Shown here: positions 26,900 through 36,371 of the stretch, piece after piece
How the letters are laid out: the number at the start of each line of letters is the position of its first letter
How positions within the stretch are numbered: the first letter of the stretch is position 1
Source of the DNA: CAYSRM01 sp964475205
GTDB taxonomy: Bacteria > Verrucomicrobiota > Kiritimatiellia > UBA8416 > CAYSRM01
DNA: 64,000 nt
Reading direction: 5' to 3'
Assembly (NCBI GenBank): GCA_964475205.1
Contig: CAYYVQ010000001.1
Span: 87,151 to 151,150, forward strand
Notes under the pieces: model-generated
What the model saw: the letters and a program-made list of their open reading frames with translations, nothing else
Databases searched by the model: none
Told to the model about the DNA's origin: nothing
Program-made: the position numbers and the translations under genes

Positions 26900-27016
26900 G
26901 CCTGTACAATTGCACACTCCTTGCCTGCTGTCAATTGTGAAATGTGAAGATGTGACCCCGCTGTTATTTAAATGCTGGCTTGACTGATGGGCGGATCTCT
27001 TTCAATATTCGCGCTT

Positions 27017-28447
27017 ATGTCAAATACACACAAAGAGAAATCGTTGGATTCTATCAGTTCGCTCTGCAAACGACGGGGTTTCATTTACCAGACCTCTGAA
27101 ATATACGGCGGTATTAACGGATTCTGGGACTATGGTCCGCTTGGTTGCGAATTGAAAAGAAATATCAGGGACGCATGGTGGCAGAATATAGTAAGCAGCA
27201 GGGAAAACATTGTTGGTCTCGATAGCTGTATAATAATGCACCCCAGAGTATGGGAAGCTTCAGGCCACATCGGCGGGTTTGCCGATCCGATGGTTGATTG
27301 CAGGCAGTGCAAGAAGAGGTTCAAGGCCGATCAGCTCTGCGAAGAACAGGATAAGAGCCTTGTCAGAAAAGATTCCGCTTATGCCCTTCCTGACGGCATC
27401 AAATGCCCGTCTTGCGGCAACGCAGATTTCACTGACATTCGTGAATTCAATCTGATGTTCAAGACATTCATCGGGCCGGTGGAAGACGATTCCTCCGTGG
27501 CGTATCTCAGGCCGGAGACAGCACAGGGGATTTTTGCCCAGTTCAGCAATGTACTGGCTACTTCCCGTCAGAAAATCCCTTTTGGCATAGCCCAGATGGG
27601 CAAGGCATTCAGAAACGAGATCAACCCCCGTAATTACACTTTCCGTTCTCGCGAGTTTGAACAAATGGAGCTTGAATTCTTTATCAAACCGGGAACCGAA
27701 GACCATTGGCATGGTTACTGGGTAAATGAGCGGCTGAAATGGTACGAATCCATAGGCCTTCCAGGAGAAGATCTGGGACAACATGTCTATCCGGATGATG
27801 AACTGGCGCATTATGCTTCGGCATGCACTGATGTTACTTACCATTTTCCTTTCGGAGTTCAAGAACTTGAAGGTATAGCCGCCAGGGGATGTTTTGACTT
27901 GTCCAGGCACCAGGAGTGCAGCGGAAAGTCTATGGAATACTTTGATCAGGCTGCGAATGAGAAGTATATACCTCATGTTATAGAACCATCCGCTGGAATA
28001 GATCGTATTGCCCTTGCCCTTTTGTGCAATGCGTATTGCGAAGAGTGGGTGCCCAGGGGCAAAACGGAAGGCCAGCCGATGCCTGCTGAACCCGGTAAGG
28101 CTCCGCCCGAAGGCTATGAGACGAGAACCTTGATGCGTTTCGCGCCAAGCGTCGCGCCCATAAAAATAGCTGTATTCCCGCTTCTCAAAAACAAGCCCCC
28201 GCTGGTTGAAAAGGGTCGCGAGGTTTTTGAGATGCTGCGCAGCCGCTGGACTGTCGACTGGGATCAGGTCGGCACCATCGGCAGACGCTACCGCAGACAG
28301 GACGAGGCAGGAACACCTTTTGGAGTCACCATAGATTTTGACACATTGGAAGACGACACAGTGACAGTGAGAGACCGCGATTCAATGAAGCAGGAACGGG
28401 TTGCGCTTGCAGAACTGTCCAACCGTTTTGCAGAGTTGTTAGACTAA
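27017..28447 (+). CDS. glyS: Glycyl-tRNA synthetase (single-chain type)
   Basis: Charges tRNA-Gly. It is 476 aa from ATG 27017; ten upstream codons in frame lack family similarity. Motifs: EIYGGINGFWDYGPLG near residues 23-38, a zinc-type CRQCKKRF...CPSCGN insert, class II motif 2 FRNEINPRNYTFRSREFEQME, motif 3 EPSAGIDRIALALL, and the C-terminal anticodon-binding domain. This is the alpha2 form also found in Gram-positives and eukaryotes, not the alpha2beta2 glyQS form. Confidence 0.95.
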   Translation: MSNTHKEKSLDSISSLCKRRGFIYQTSEIYGGINGFWDYGPLGCELKRNIRDAWWQNIVSSRENIVGLDSCIIMHPRVWEASGHIGGFADPMVDCRQCKKRFKADQLCEEQDKSLVRKDSAYALPDGIKCPSCGNADFTDIREFNLMFKTFIGPVEDDSSVAYLRPETAQGIFAQFSNVLATSRQKIPFGIAQMGKAFRNEINPRNYTFRSREFEQMELEFFIKPGTEDHWHGYWVNERLKWYESIGLPGEDLGQHVYPDDELAHYASACTDVTYHFPFGVQELEGIAARGCFDLSRHQECSGKSMEYFDQAANEKYIPHVIEPSAGIDRIALALLCNAYCEEWVPRGKTEGQPMPAEPGKAPPEGYETRTLMRFAPSVAPIKIAVFPLLKNKPPLVEKGREVFEMLRSRWTVDWDQVGTIGRRYRRQDEAGTPFGVTIDFDTLEDDTVTVRDRDSMKQERVALAELSNRFAELLD

Positions 28448-28491
28448 ATCTCTATCTCTGAGGCTTGGAATTAATTTTCGGCGCTATTCGT

Positions 28492-29181
28492 ATGAAAAAA
28501 GAAGATAATATGGATTTTGCCCGCGTGGATCTGGATCGCGCTAATCGCTGTGGTGCGCCGGAGACTGTATACTGTCCCGGTAAAAGTGCGGAACAAATTA
28601 CGTCAATACTGCTTGCTCTAAAGAAAGCGGGACAGAATGCCATGGCATCCCGAGCCACCCCTGAGCAATTCGAAACAGTACGCGCGCGGATACCGGAGGC
28701 CGAATGGCACCCACAGGCAAGCGCGATTACGCTCGATGTTGCCCCCGCCCCGGAGCCGGTGGGACTGGTAACTGTCATCTGTGCAGGAACCTCTGATATC
28801 AATGTAGCCGAGGAAGCCGCGCTTACTGCCGCACGAATGGGCGCTCGGGTTAAGAAAATTTTTGATGTTGGCGTCGCCGGACTGCACCGTGTGATGAATC
28901 ATGTGGATGCGCTTAATCAATCCAACGCGGTTGTAGTGGTAGCCGGAATGGAAGGGGCGCTTGCTTCTGTGGTAGGAGGACTGATTGACAAGCCGGTCAT
29001 CGCAGTGCCGACAAGCGTTGGCTACGGAGCCGGATTCAAGGGCGTTGCCGCATTGCTCACTATGATCAACTCATGCGTTCCCGGAATCAGTGTTGTAAAT
29101 ATCGATAACGGTTTTGGTGGAGGTGCAGCGGCGGCGATTATCAACCGGACTGCTGTCGGAAAGCAAAAAACTGATGAGTAA
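28492..29181 (+). CDS. larB: Nickel-pincer cofactor carboxylase LarB
   Basis: Carboxylates and hydrolyses nicotinate adenine dinucleotide, the first step to the nickel pincer nucleotide cofactor of lactate racemase and relatives. It is 229 aa. The C-terminal half resembles AIR carboxylase PurE: VICAGTSDINVAEEAA, VVVAGMEGALASVVGGLIDKPVIAVPTSVGYGAGF. The N-terminal DLDRANRCGAPETVYCPGKS is diagnostic of LarB. It overlaps larC by 8 nt. No larE or larA homolog is in the window. Confidence 0.9.
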   Translation: MKKEDNMDFARVDLDRANRCGAPETVYCPGKSAEQITSILLALKKAGQNAMASRATPEQFETVRARIPEAEWHPQASAITLDVAPAPEPVGLVTVICAGTSDINVAEEAALTAARMGARVKKIFDVGVAGLHRVMNHVDALNQSNAVVVVAGMEGALASVVGGLIDKPVIAVPTSVGYGAGFKGVAALLTMINSCVPGISVVNIDNGFGGGAAAAIINRTAVGKQKTDE

Positions 29182-30388
29182 CTCCCGGAATATAGCCAGA
29201 TTTGATAGCGTGGGCGGAGCCAGCGGAGACATGATTCTTTCAGCTTTTCTTGATCTCGGCGTGAACAGCAAAGATTTGATATCTACCCTGAAACAGCTTG
29301 ATATCGAGAATTTTGAACTTATTCCACGCAAGGTTGAGCAGAATGGACTGCACGGAACCGGTCTTGAAATCAAAATCGATCAGCATGGTAATCATCACCA
29401 CCGAACTTTCCATGACATTCAGGATATCCTTGAAAAGTCGGGCATTGAGGCGAAAGTCAAGGATACAAGCCTTCAAGTATTCCGCAAACTGGCTGAAGCT
29501 GAAGCGTCCGTACACAACACAACGCCGGATAAAGTGACATTTCACGAAGTAGGGGCAGCCGATTCAATTATCGATATTGTTGGGTCCTGTTTCTGCCTTG
29601 AAAGCCTGAAAATAGAAAGCGTAACAGTCGGCCCGCTTCCCGCCGGCCGGGGAACAATACCGGCTGCGCATGGACTTCTGCCTGTGCCGGTCCCAGCCAC
29701 TTGCCTGCTGCTTCGGAATCATCAGATTATCCAAACAGAAGAGACCACTGAATTGGTTACCCCAACAGGAGCAGCCCTGTTGGCTACATGGGAGGAGCTT
29801 CTGCCGCCTGCGGACTGTGCCGCAACTGTCAGTAAAACCGGACATGGATTCGGTTCCAAAAAGCTCTCTGCGCGTCCGAACCTTTTGCGGATTTCGCTTT
29901 TGAGCGCCTCAAAAAAAGTGCATGAAACATCGGACTACTGTATCGTACTTGAATCCAATATTGACGATACGATTCCTGAATTGCTTGGCTCACTGGCATC
30001 CAGATTGTTTGAGGCCGGAGCCCTGGAAGTGTTTTTCACAGCCGCACAGATGAAAAAACACCGCCCGGGAACCCTGCTTTCGGTTCTGGCAAGGCCGGAG
30101 GACCAAGCCTGCATCAAGGAACTGATTTTCAGGGAAACAACAACTTTCGGGATTCGTGAATACGGAGTCAGCCGAACCACGCTGGCCAGGCGCTCGCATG
30201 CGGTGCAGACCCGATACGGTCCGGTAAAGATAAAGATTGGCGCCCTGCACGGCGAAGATGTTACGTGGTCACCGGAATACGAGGACTGTGTGCGAATCGC
30301 AAGAGAACAGCAGACGCCTGTTCGCAAAGTTTACGAAGCCGCTCTGAGAGCACATCCGGACAAGCTTGAAGAGATTAAGAAACACTGA
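29174..30388 (+). CDS. larC: Nickel-insertion protein LarC
   Basis: CTP-dependent cyclometallase that inserts nickel into the pincer cofactor. It is 404 aa from ATG 29174. Motifs: FDSVGGASGDMILSAFLDLG, HEVGAADSIIDIVG, GTIPAAHGLLPVPVPAT, ELVTPTGAALL and ESNIDDTIPE. Encoded as one uninterrupted frame, unlike some lactobacilli that need a frameshift. A His-rich stretch (HGNHHHRTFH) may bind nickel. Confidence 0.92.
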   Translation: MSNSRNIARFDSVGGASGDMILSAFLDLGVNSKDLISTLKQLDIENFELIPRKVEQNGLHGTGLEIKIDQHGNHHHRTFHDIQDILEKSGIEAKVKDTSLQVFRKLAEAEASVHNTTPDKVTFHEVGAADSIIDIVGSCFCLESLKIESVTVGPLPAGRGTIPAAHGLLPVPVPATCLLLRNHQIIQTEETTELVTPTGAALLATWEELLPPADCAATVSKTGHGFGSKKLSARPNLLRISLLSASKKVHETSDYCIVLESNIDDTIPELLGSLASRLFEAGALEVFFTAAQMKKHRPGTLLSVLARPEDQACIKELIFRETTTFGIREYGVSRTTLARRSHAVQTRYGPVKIKIGALHGEDVTWSPEYEDCVRIAREQQTPVRKVYEAALRAHPDKLEEIKKH

Positions 30389-30440
30389 CTTTGTTCAGCA
30401 TTTTTGTCTTTTCGCCGGATAATTGCACCAGATTGGGTTT

Positions 30441-31301
30441 TTATACATTTCTACCGCTCCAGTTCAATTTCCGGCGAAGCACTGAAAAATAACTGTAACC
30501 CGGAAGGTGCAGGAACCTGACCGTCTCAGGGGCGCGTTGTGCTTCTATGCTGTCGCCTTTCTTAAGGGACTGTCCAACCTGGCCATCGATTGACAAGGGT
30601 ATTTCATCTTCCGATGCTGCCACCCGCACGGTAATTGTGCCGGTATCGGGCACCAGCAACGGCCTGGAGCTCAGGGTGTGGGGGCAGATAAGCCCGATAA
30701 CAAAGGACTGGGTGTCAGGAGTAACGATGGGCCCTCCTGCAGACAGCGCATGGCCGGTGCTTCCGGTGGGTGTTGAAATAATCAGTCCGTCGCAGATATA
30801 CGAGGTTACGCTTTCGCCGTTAACCGAAACATCAAGGCTCACTACCCTCATGGATCCCCCTGTGGCAATTACAACATCATTGAGCGCCCGGTATTGAACC
30901 GACTTTTTGCCGTTACACAATACCTTACAGTTGATGACAGAACGTGAACTGATAGAGTAACTGTCGGCGGCAATACATTCGATCGCTTTTTCCAGCTCTG
31001 CATGCGAAACACTTGTCAGAAATCCAAGTCCACCCATGTTAATGCCCATTACGGGTATATTGCAAGAGTTCAAAAGCCGCACCGTGCGCAGCACTGTCCC
31101 GTCACCGCCCAGCGCCAATACCGCATCAGCGTTCCTACACATTGTGTCAACATCCACAACCTTGCAGCATTCGACCAATTGCCCGGTCTCTTTGTTTGAG
31201 AAAAGCTTTATGCCTAATTCTTCAGCTTTAGCGGAAAGCCTGCTTAAAATATGGGGAGCATCCTTTTTACTGGTGTTGGCTATCACTCCGAGATTTCTCA
31301 T
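30441..31301 (-). CDS. nadK: NAD kinase
   Basis: Phosphorylates NAD to NADP. It is 286 aa. Signature motifs: LGGDGTVLRTVRLL (GGDG ATP site, near residue 64), MGINMGGLGFLT, CDGLIISTPTGSTGHALSAGG and the C-terminal SIDGQVG. It overlaps the tlyA stop by 4 nt (ATGA) and is transcribed with tlyA and dxs. Confidence 0.94.
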   Translation of the reverse strand: MRNLGVIANTSKKDAPHILSRLSAKAEELGIKLFSNKETGQLVECCKVVDVDTMCRNADAVLALGGDGTVLRTVRLLNSCNIPVMGINMGGLGFLTSVSHAELEKAIECIAADSYSISSRSVINCKVLCNGKKSVQYRALNDVVIATGGSMRVVSLDVSVNGESVTSYICDGLIISTPTGSTGHALSAGGPIVTPDTQSFVIGLICPHTLSSRPLLVPDTGTITVRVAASEDEIPLSIDGQVGQSLKKGDSIEAQRAPETVRFLHLPGYSYFSVLRRKLNWSGRNV

Positions 31302-32074
31302 AAAATTTCCCCATGGCTATGCGCGAATCTTCCCGGCGAGCCAGGAACCTTACAGTGAGCAAGGTATTCAATGTTCCCCGCGGGGCCCCGCAGGGGCGAT
31401 TCTTCAACTCCGACAAACTCAAGGTCAAGTTCCCCCACCCCGAAATCACGCACTTTATCTACAGTCCGTTTCCTTGTTTCCGGATCGCGAACTACGCCTC
31501 CTCTGGCAACCTCATCCCGTCTTGCTTCAAACTGAGGTTTAATCAGCAGAACCAGTTCTGCGCCCGGAGAAATTACTTTTATAACAGCCGGCAGCACCTT
31601 AGTCAACGAGATGAAAGACACATCAATTGTTGCAAACCGGGGCTTTTCAGGAAAGCTCGCGGACTCCAGATACCTTGCATTGACGTTTTCCATCACTATG
31701 ACCCGGTCATCATTTCTCAATTTCCAGTCCAACTGGCCTTTTCCGACATCAATACAGTAGACTTTTGCGGCTCCATGCTGCAGCATGCAGTCAGCAAACC
31801 CGCCGGTGGAAGACCCGACATCCATGCATACCATTCCGTCAACGTCCAGATTGAAATACCTGAATGCACCCTCAAGTTTTTCGCCGCCTCTGCCCACAAA
31901 CCTGGGTTTCTCCTTAGCCGTGATCTTTGCATTTGAATCTATGCGCATGCCGGATTTACCATACACATGGCCGTCTATGAGCACCTTTCCGGCGAGAATC
32001 ATACGCTGCGCCTTTTCACGGCTGTCAACAAGACCACGAGCAACAACCAGCCTGTCTAAACGTTCTTTCTTCAT
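31298..32074 (-). CDS. tlyA: TlyA-family rRNA 2'-O-methyltransferase
   Basis: 258 aa. N-terminal S4 RNA-binding domain (RLDRLVVARGLVDSREKAQRMI) followed by an RrmJ-type methyltransferase fold with the SAM site MDVGSSTGGFADCML and the KDKE-type residues in IDVGKGQLDWKL, DVSFISL, LIKPQFE. The family modifies rRNA cytidines (as in TlyA) and is often annotated hemolysin. Located between dxs and nadK in a frequently conserved order. Confidence 0.9.
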   Translation of the reverse strand: MKKERLDRLVVARGLVDSREKAQRMILAGKVLIDGHVYGKSGMRIDSNAKITAKEKPRFVGRGGEKLEGAFRYFNLDVDGMVCMDVGSSTGGFADCMLQHGAAKVYCIDVGKGQLDWKLRNDDRVIVMENVNARYLESASFPEKPRFATIDVSFISLTKVLPAVIKVISPGAELVLLIKPQFEARRDEVARGGVVRDPETRKRTVDKVRDFGVGELDLEFVGVEESPLRGPAGNIEYLAHCKVPGSPGRFAHSHGEIL

Positions 32075-32087
32075 GGCGCAATCCGGT

Positions 32088-34001
32088 CTATTCTCTTCTT
32101 TTGCCAAGGGCCGATAGAACTCTTTCGCAAATTGATTCAGGTGTTAATCCGGCATTTCTCATCAGCTTGGCATTGGTTCCGTGCTCGATAAACCTGTCCG
32201 GCCATCCCACCTTTATAACGGGCACAGGTGATTTGGATGCATGAACATGCGATTCAACAAGCGAGCCGAAGCCGCCAAACGCGGCGCCGTTTTCAAGAGT
32301 GACCAGGGCCCTGCTTTTCAGGCAATGCTCGTTTAGAAGATCATGGTCCACAGGCTTGACAAAACGCGCATTGACAACACCTGCTGATACGCCTGATTGT
32401 TCAACCAGCTTTGCGCATTCTTGCGCTATTTCAACCATATCGCCGAGCGCCCAGAACCAGACCGCTCCGTCTAAAGAGCCATCAACAGGTTCTCTGGCAA
32501 CAACCGCTTTGCCGACAGATAACAGCTCGTGCTCTTGTTTCAGGGAAACGTCTTTGCCGCCTTTGGGATAACGAATAATAACCGGGGAGTTCATCTGAAG
32601 AGCAGTATAGAGCATATCGCCAAGCTCAAACTCATCGGCCGGTTGCATGATCGTAATATTGGGGATTGAACAGGCAAGAGGAAGATCAAACATACCGTGG
32701 TGCGTTGGACCGTCAGGTCCTACAACACCGGCCCGATCGAGACAGAAAACCACGGGAAGGTTCTGTAGACAGACGTCATGGATAACAGAATCTATGCAAC
32801 GCTGAAAGAAGGTGGAATATACCGCGAATACCGGTTTGAGACCGGCGGCCGCAAGGCCTGCAGCAAACACAGCGCCGTGCTCTTCGGCTATTCCGACATC
32901 AAAGAACCGTTCTGGAAATCGCGCCGCAAAAGCTGTCAGCCCGGTTCCGGCCTGCATGGCGGCTGTAATTGCCACCAGTTTTTCGTCCCGTTCCGCTATT
33001 TGGGCAAGCGACTTGCCGAAAAATGCGGAATATCCACCCGGCTTGTTTTCGGTTGCTTTTCCTGACTCAATATCAAATTTACCTGTTCCGTGCCAGTGGT
33101 CAGGTCTTGCTTCTGCAAAAGAGTAGCCCTTGCCTTTCTGGGTGGAAACATGAAGCAGAATGGGCTTTGTTGAATCTTTCGCGACGGAAAGAGCATCCAG
33201 CATGGCGGGAATATCGTGTCCGTTAATCGGCCCGACATACCGCAACCCGAACTCCTCGAACAATACACTCTTAAGGAAGAGACTTTTAGCTGCTTCCTCA
33301 ATGCGGTAGTAACTGGATCTGAGCCAGTTCAGGCGCATCTTCCCTGCAAGCGTTTCAACTGAACTCTTGTATCTGTTGTATCTGGGATTCGCCAGGAGCG
33401 ACCCCAGATGTGATGAAATTGACCCCACATTTGCGCCAATAGACATTTCGTTGTCATTGAGGACAACAATTAACCGTTTCGTCGCGCCGGCAAGGTTGTT
33501 CAATGCTTCAAATGTAATGCCGCAACCAGCAGCTCCGTCGCCCACCACAGCAATAATATTTTCGTTTGCAGCCCTTATGTCGCGCGCGCAGGCCATGCCC
33601 AGCGCGGCGGATAAGGCTGTTCCCGCGTGGCCTGCCCCAAATGCGTCGTATTCGCTTTCCGAACGTTTCAGAAATCCCGAAAGTCCGCCATCCTGGCGGA
33701 TTGTGGGAAAACTGTTCTTACGGCCAGTCAGAATTTTATATGCATAAGTCTGGTGGCTCACATCCCAGAGAATCCTGTCCGAGGCCGGGTTAAAGGCTTT
33801 GAGAAGAGCAACTGTCAGCTCTACTGTGCCAAGACTTGCAGCGAGGTGGCCGCCGGATTGACTTACGCAATCTATAATCATTTCGCGGACATCATCGGCA
33901 AGCAATTGCAACTCGCTTGAAGGCAGCTTTCTAATGTCTCCGGGACTATTGACCTTATCCAGAACTCTAAGTTTCTTTGTTTTGTCGACTTTCTGCTGCA
34001 A
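32088..34001 (-). CDS. dxs: 1-deoxy-D-xylulose-5-phosphate synthase
   Basis: Thiamine-dependent first step of the MEP isoprenoid pathway. It is 637 aa, normal length. Motifs: GGHLAASLGTVELTVAL, DVSHQTYAYKILTGR, ThDP motif VVGDGAAGCGITFEALNNL...LNDNEMSI, RFFDVGIAEEHGAVFAAGLA, and VGPDGPTHHGMFDL. It heads dxs-tlyA-nadK. Confidence 0.95.
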   Translation of the reverse strand: MQQKVDKTKKLRVLDKVNSPGDIRKLPSSELQLLADDVREMIIDCVSQSGGHLAASLGTVELTVALLKAFNPASDRILWDVSHQTYAYKILTGRKNSFPTIRQDGGLSGFLKRSESEYDAFGAGHAGTALSAALGMACARDIRAANENIIAVVGDGAAGCGITFEALNNLAGATKRLIVVLNDNEMSIGANVGSISSHLGSLLANPRYNRYKSSVETLAGKMRLNWLRSSYYRIEEAAKSLFLKSVLFEEFGLRYVGPINGHDIPAMLDALSVAKDSTKPILLHVSTQKGKGYSFAEARPDHWHGTGKFDIESGKATENKPGGYSAFFGKSLAQIAERDEKLVAITAAMQAGTGLTAFAARFPERFFDVGIAEEHGAVFAAGLAAAGLKPVFAVYSTFFQRCIDSVIHDVCLQNLPVVFCLDRAGVVGPDGPTHHGMFDLPLACSIPNITIMQPADEFELGDMLYTALQMNSPVIIRYPKGGKDVSLKQEHELLSVGKAVVAREPVDGSLDGAVWFWALGDMVEIAQECAKLVEQSGVSAGVVNARFVKPVDHDLLNEHCLKSRALVTLENGAAFGGFGSLVESHVHASKSPVPVIKVGWPDRFIEHGTNAKLMRNAGLTPESICERVLSALGKRRE

Positions 34002-34029
34002 ATTTACATCCCCCCTGCCTGATTTACAC

Positions 34030-35019
34030 TCAAGCGCCTTCGGTTTGACGCCTCAACCGCGGGTCAAGCGCGTCTCGCAGCGCGTCGCCCAGAAGGTTGA
34101 AAGCAAGAACGACCAGGAATATGGCAAGCGTAGTAAAAGTCAGTTCCCACCAGACCCCATGCCACAATCTCATCCTGGAGCTTCCAATCATAGTACCCCA
34201 TGACGGCTCAGACTGAACACCTATCCCGAGGTAGCTCATTATCACTTCTGTACCAATCGCCGAAGGAAATCTCAACGAAAAGGTGATAATTATAATATGC
34301 GCAACATTAGGAAGTATATGCCGGAATATGGTTCGGAAAGAACCGATCCCCAAAGCATGGCACGCGCGAACATAAGTTCGCTCCTTGTGCTTTATGACTT
34401 CTCCCCGGATAAGACGGCATAATCCCACCCAGGTTGTAAGTCCTATCCCAAGGTATACCCCAAGAAGTCCTTTGCCCGCAACCATTGATATTGCAAGAAT
34501 AAACAGCAATGTCGGCATTGAGGCAACCGTCGAGTATAGCCATACCACAATATCGTCAATCCAACCCCCGAAATAACCGCCAAGGCATCCAAGAATCACG
34601 CCTATAGGAATCGCAATAAATGATGTTATGATGCCGACTTTGAAAGCTATCCTGGCTCCCTGAACAAGTCTGTGCATTACATCTCTTCCGAGGCCGTCAG
34701 TGCCCATGGGATGTTCAAGGGAAGGAGGCAGGTATTCCTTGTCTAGATCTTTTATGTCATAAGGCGGTTGTTCTCCTTTTACTTTTTCCGCATTCAGTGT
34801 TTTTACCAGTAGTGTTTTTACCGGTTGCAGGGCAGAAGGGAACTTCGAATCTATAATGTGGTAACGCCAATACAGGACCTCGCCGTATAATGCAGCAGCA
34901 AAGAAAATTGCGATAATCCATACCGAGACTACCGAAAGTTTCTGGCCCTTTATGTTCCGCAAAACTGTCCGCCATATGCCATGGTCTTGTTTTCGTTGGT
35001 CGTTTTTGGAAGGTTTCAT
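34030..35019 (-). CDS. Peptide-type ABC transporter permease, OppC-like
   Basis: 329 aa inner-membrane permease with an N-terminal cytoplasmic tail, one membrane helix, a periplasmic stretch, then the BPD_transp domain (HPMGTDGLGRDVMHRLVQGARIA, and the EAA loop RACHALGIGSFRTIFRHILPN). Forms the transport channel with the OppB-like protein; the two genes overlap by 4 nt. No ATPase gene is nearby. Confidence 0.88.
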   Translation of the reverse strand: MKPSKNDQRKQDHGIWRTVLRNIKGQKLSVVSVWIIAIFFAAALYGEVLYWRYHIIDSKFPSALQPVKTLLVKTLNAEKVKGEQPPYDIKDLDKEYLPPSLEHPMGTDGLGRDVMHRLVQGARIAFKVGIITSFIAIPIGVILGCLGGYFGGWIDDIVVWLYSTVASMPTLLFILAISMVAGKGLLGVYLGIGLTTWVGLCRLIRGEVIKHKERTYVRACHALGIGSFRTIFRHILPNVAHIIIITFSLRFPSAIGTEVIMSYLGIGVQSEPSWGTMIGSSRMRLWHGVWWELTFTTLAIFLVVLAFNLLGDALRDALDPRLRRQTEGA

Positions 35020-36347
35020 TTCAGCCTCACTCTTGGATCTGCAACAGCATAGCTAAGGTCGGTCAACAGGTTGGCAATTATGTAGATAAAGGCCCCCAGC
35101 AAAACCACAGCGCGAATCACATCAAAATCCGAACTGTTCAGGGCATTTATGGACATTCGGCCTAATCCCGGTATTCCAAAAAAAGTTTCCAGCAACAGGC
35201 TGCCGGTGTAAAGGTAAGGAATGGTAATAATAACGCTGGTAAGTATCGGTATCATTGCATTGCGCAACACATGCCGGAAAAGCACTCTTCGCTTTGTCGC
35301 GCCCTTTGCAAATGCTGTGCGAACGTAATCCTGGTACATTTCGTCAAGCATGACGGTCCTGTAAAAACGCAGGCTTGATCCAAGTCCATGGGCAATCCCG
35401 AGCAGGCAAGGAAGAACGAGATAAGAAAATGACTGGTATCCCCATACAGGGAACCACCTTGTAATATATCCCAGTACATATTGACCAAGAACAAGCCATA
35501 CAAGGTAATTGACGCTCATAAGAACAACGGACATTATAACGAAAGATCTGTCGATGAATGAGTTTCGAAAGAAAGCGCAAATAAGGGCCAGGGTGATAGC
35601 AAGGATGAGGCCAACCACAAATATCGGAACAGTCAGCGCAAGCGATGGCAATATGCCTTCTCGCAGCATGGTTGTCACTTTCTGATTCGTAGAATGTGAT
35701 ACGCCAAAATCAAGGTGAATAATCTGGTTGAGATAGAACACAAGCTGGGAGTCGAACATATGTTTCATCCGCCGCCTCAAGCGGATGGATCGAACATCTA
35801 ATTTTCCCGATTCGACTCTAAATCCGGAAGCAAAACCCGCAGTGTTGCCGCCCGTCTCGAAGATGGTCTCAATTTTGTGCCATCCCCCGGATTCAAGCTG
35901 TGTCTCATCAATGACACCGCTGCTGTCCTTTACAACGAATGCCCCGGTTGAATTTTCCGGCAGGCGATAGCTGATTTCCCACTTGAACGTTTCATTGATG
36001 TTGAGGTTGAAATTCAAGGGAATAGCGAATTCACCCTTCTCTTGAATACTGATAACGGCTTCGTCTCTGTTGTATTCAACGCCTTCGACCATTTTCCAGT
36101 TGCCCTGGAGATCCTCGAACCGGCTGTCTTCGTATGCTCGCGTTTCAGCCCACAACCCGAAAAAGAGGGGCTTATTATATCCTCTGTGCTCGTCAAATTC
36201 CTCAAGCCGTTTGGCTGTAACATTTTTTCCCAGTTTTGCAGCGCCTGGACTTCCTCCTGCAACGTTAAACAGAACAAACGTTATCAATATGACTCCGAAA
36301 ACAGTCGGAATCATATAAAGAATTCTTTTAAGCGCATAACGCAGCAT
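35016..36347 (-). CDS. Peptide-type ABC transporter permease, OppB-like, with large periplasmic insertion
   Basis: 443 aa, whereas OppB is usually about 305-340. The usual start MLRYALKRILYMIPTVFGV and C-terminal permease domain with AFAKGATKRRVLFRHVLRNAMIPIL are present. Residues about 75-205 form an extra beta-rich segment (GNWKMVEG...WKISYRLP-like pattern, GGWHKIETIFE) in the first periplasmic loop, reminiscent of a carbohydrate-binding jelly-roll. Coupled to oppC-like; preceded by a substrate-binding lipoprotein. Confidence 0.87.
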   Translation of the reverse strand: MLRYALKRILYMIPTVFGVILITFVLFNVAGGSPGAAKLGKNVTAKRLEEFDEHRGYNKPLFFGLWAETRAYEDSRFEDLQGNWKMVEGVEYNRDEAVISIQEKGEFAIPLNFNLNINETFKWEISYRLPENSTGAFVVKDSSGVIDETQLESGGWHKIETIFETGGNTAGFASGFRVESGKLDVRSIRLRRRMKHMFDSQLVFYLNQIIHLDFGVSHSTNQKVTTMLREGILPSLALTVPIFVVGLILAITLALICAFFRNSFIDRSFVIMSVVLMSVNYLVWLVLGQYVLGYITRWFPVWGYQSFSYLVLPCLLGIAHGLGSSLRFYRTVMLDEMYQDYVRTAFAKGATKRRVLFRHVLRNAMIPILTSVIITIPYLYTGSLLLETFFGIPGLGRMSINALNSSDFDVIRAVVLLGAFIYIIANLLTDLSYAVADPRVRLK

Positions 36348-36371
36348 AAATATTCCTCGCGCTTCCCATGG

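Larger units (their letters stand above)
25812..26960. mobile_element. RAYT element bounded by 31-bp inverted repeats
   Basis: The left end 25812-25842 (starting CGGGGTCACGTCTTCACTTT) and the right end 26930-26960 (ending GAAGATGTGACCCCG) are inverted copies matching at 27 of 31 positions. They enclose a single RAYT gene. No target-site duplication was seen. The left repeat supplies the first codons of the neighbouring kinase fusion. Confidence 0.7.
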
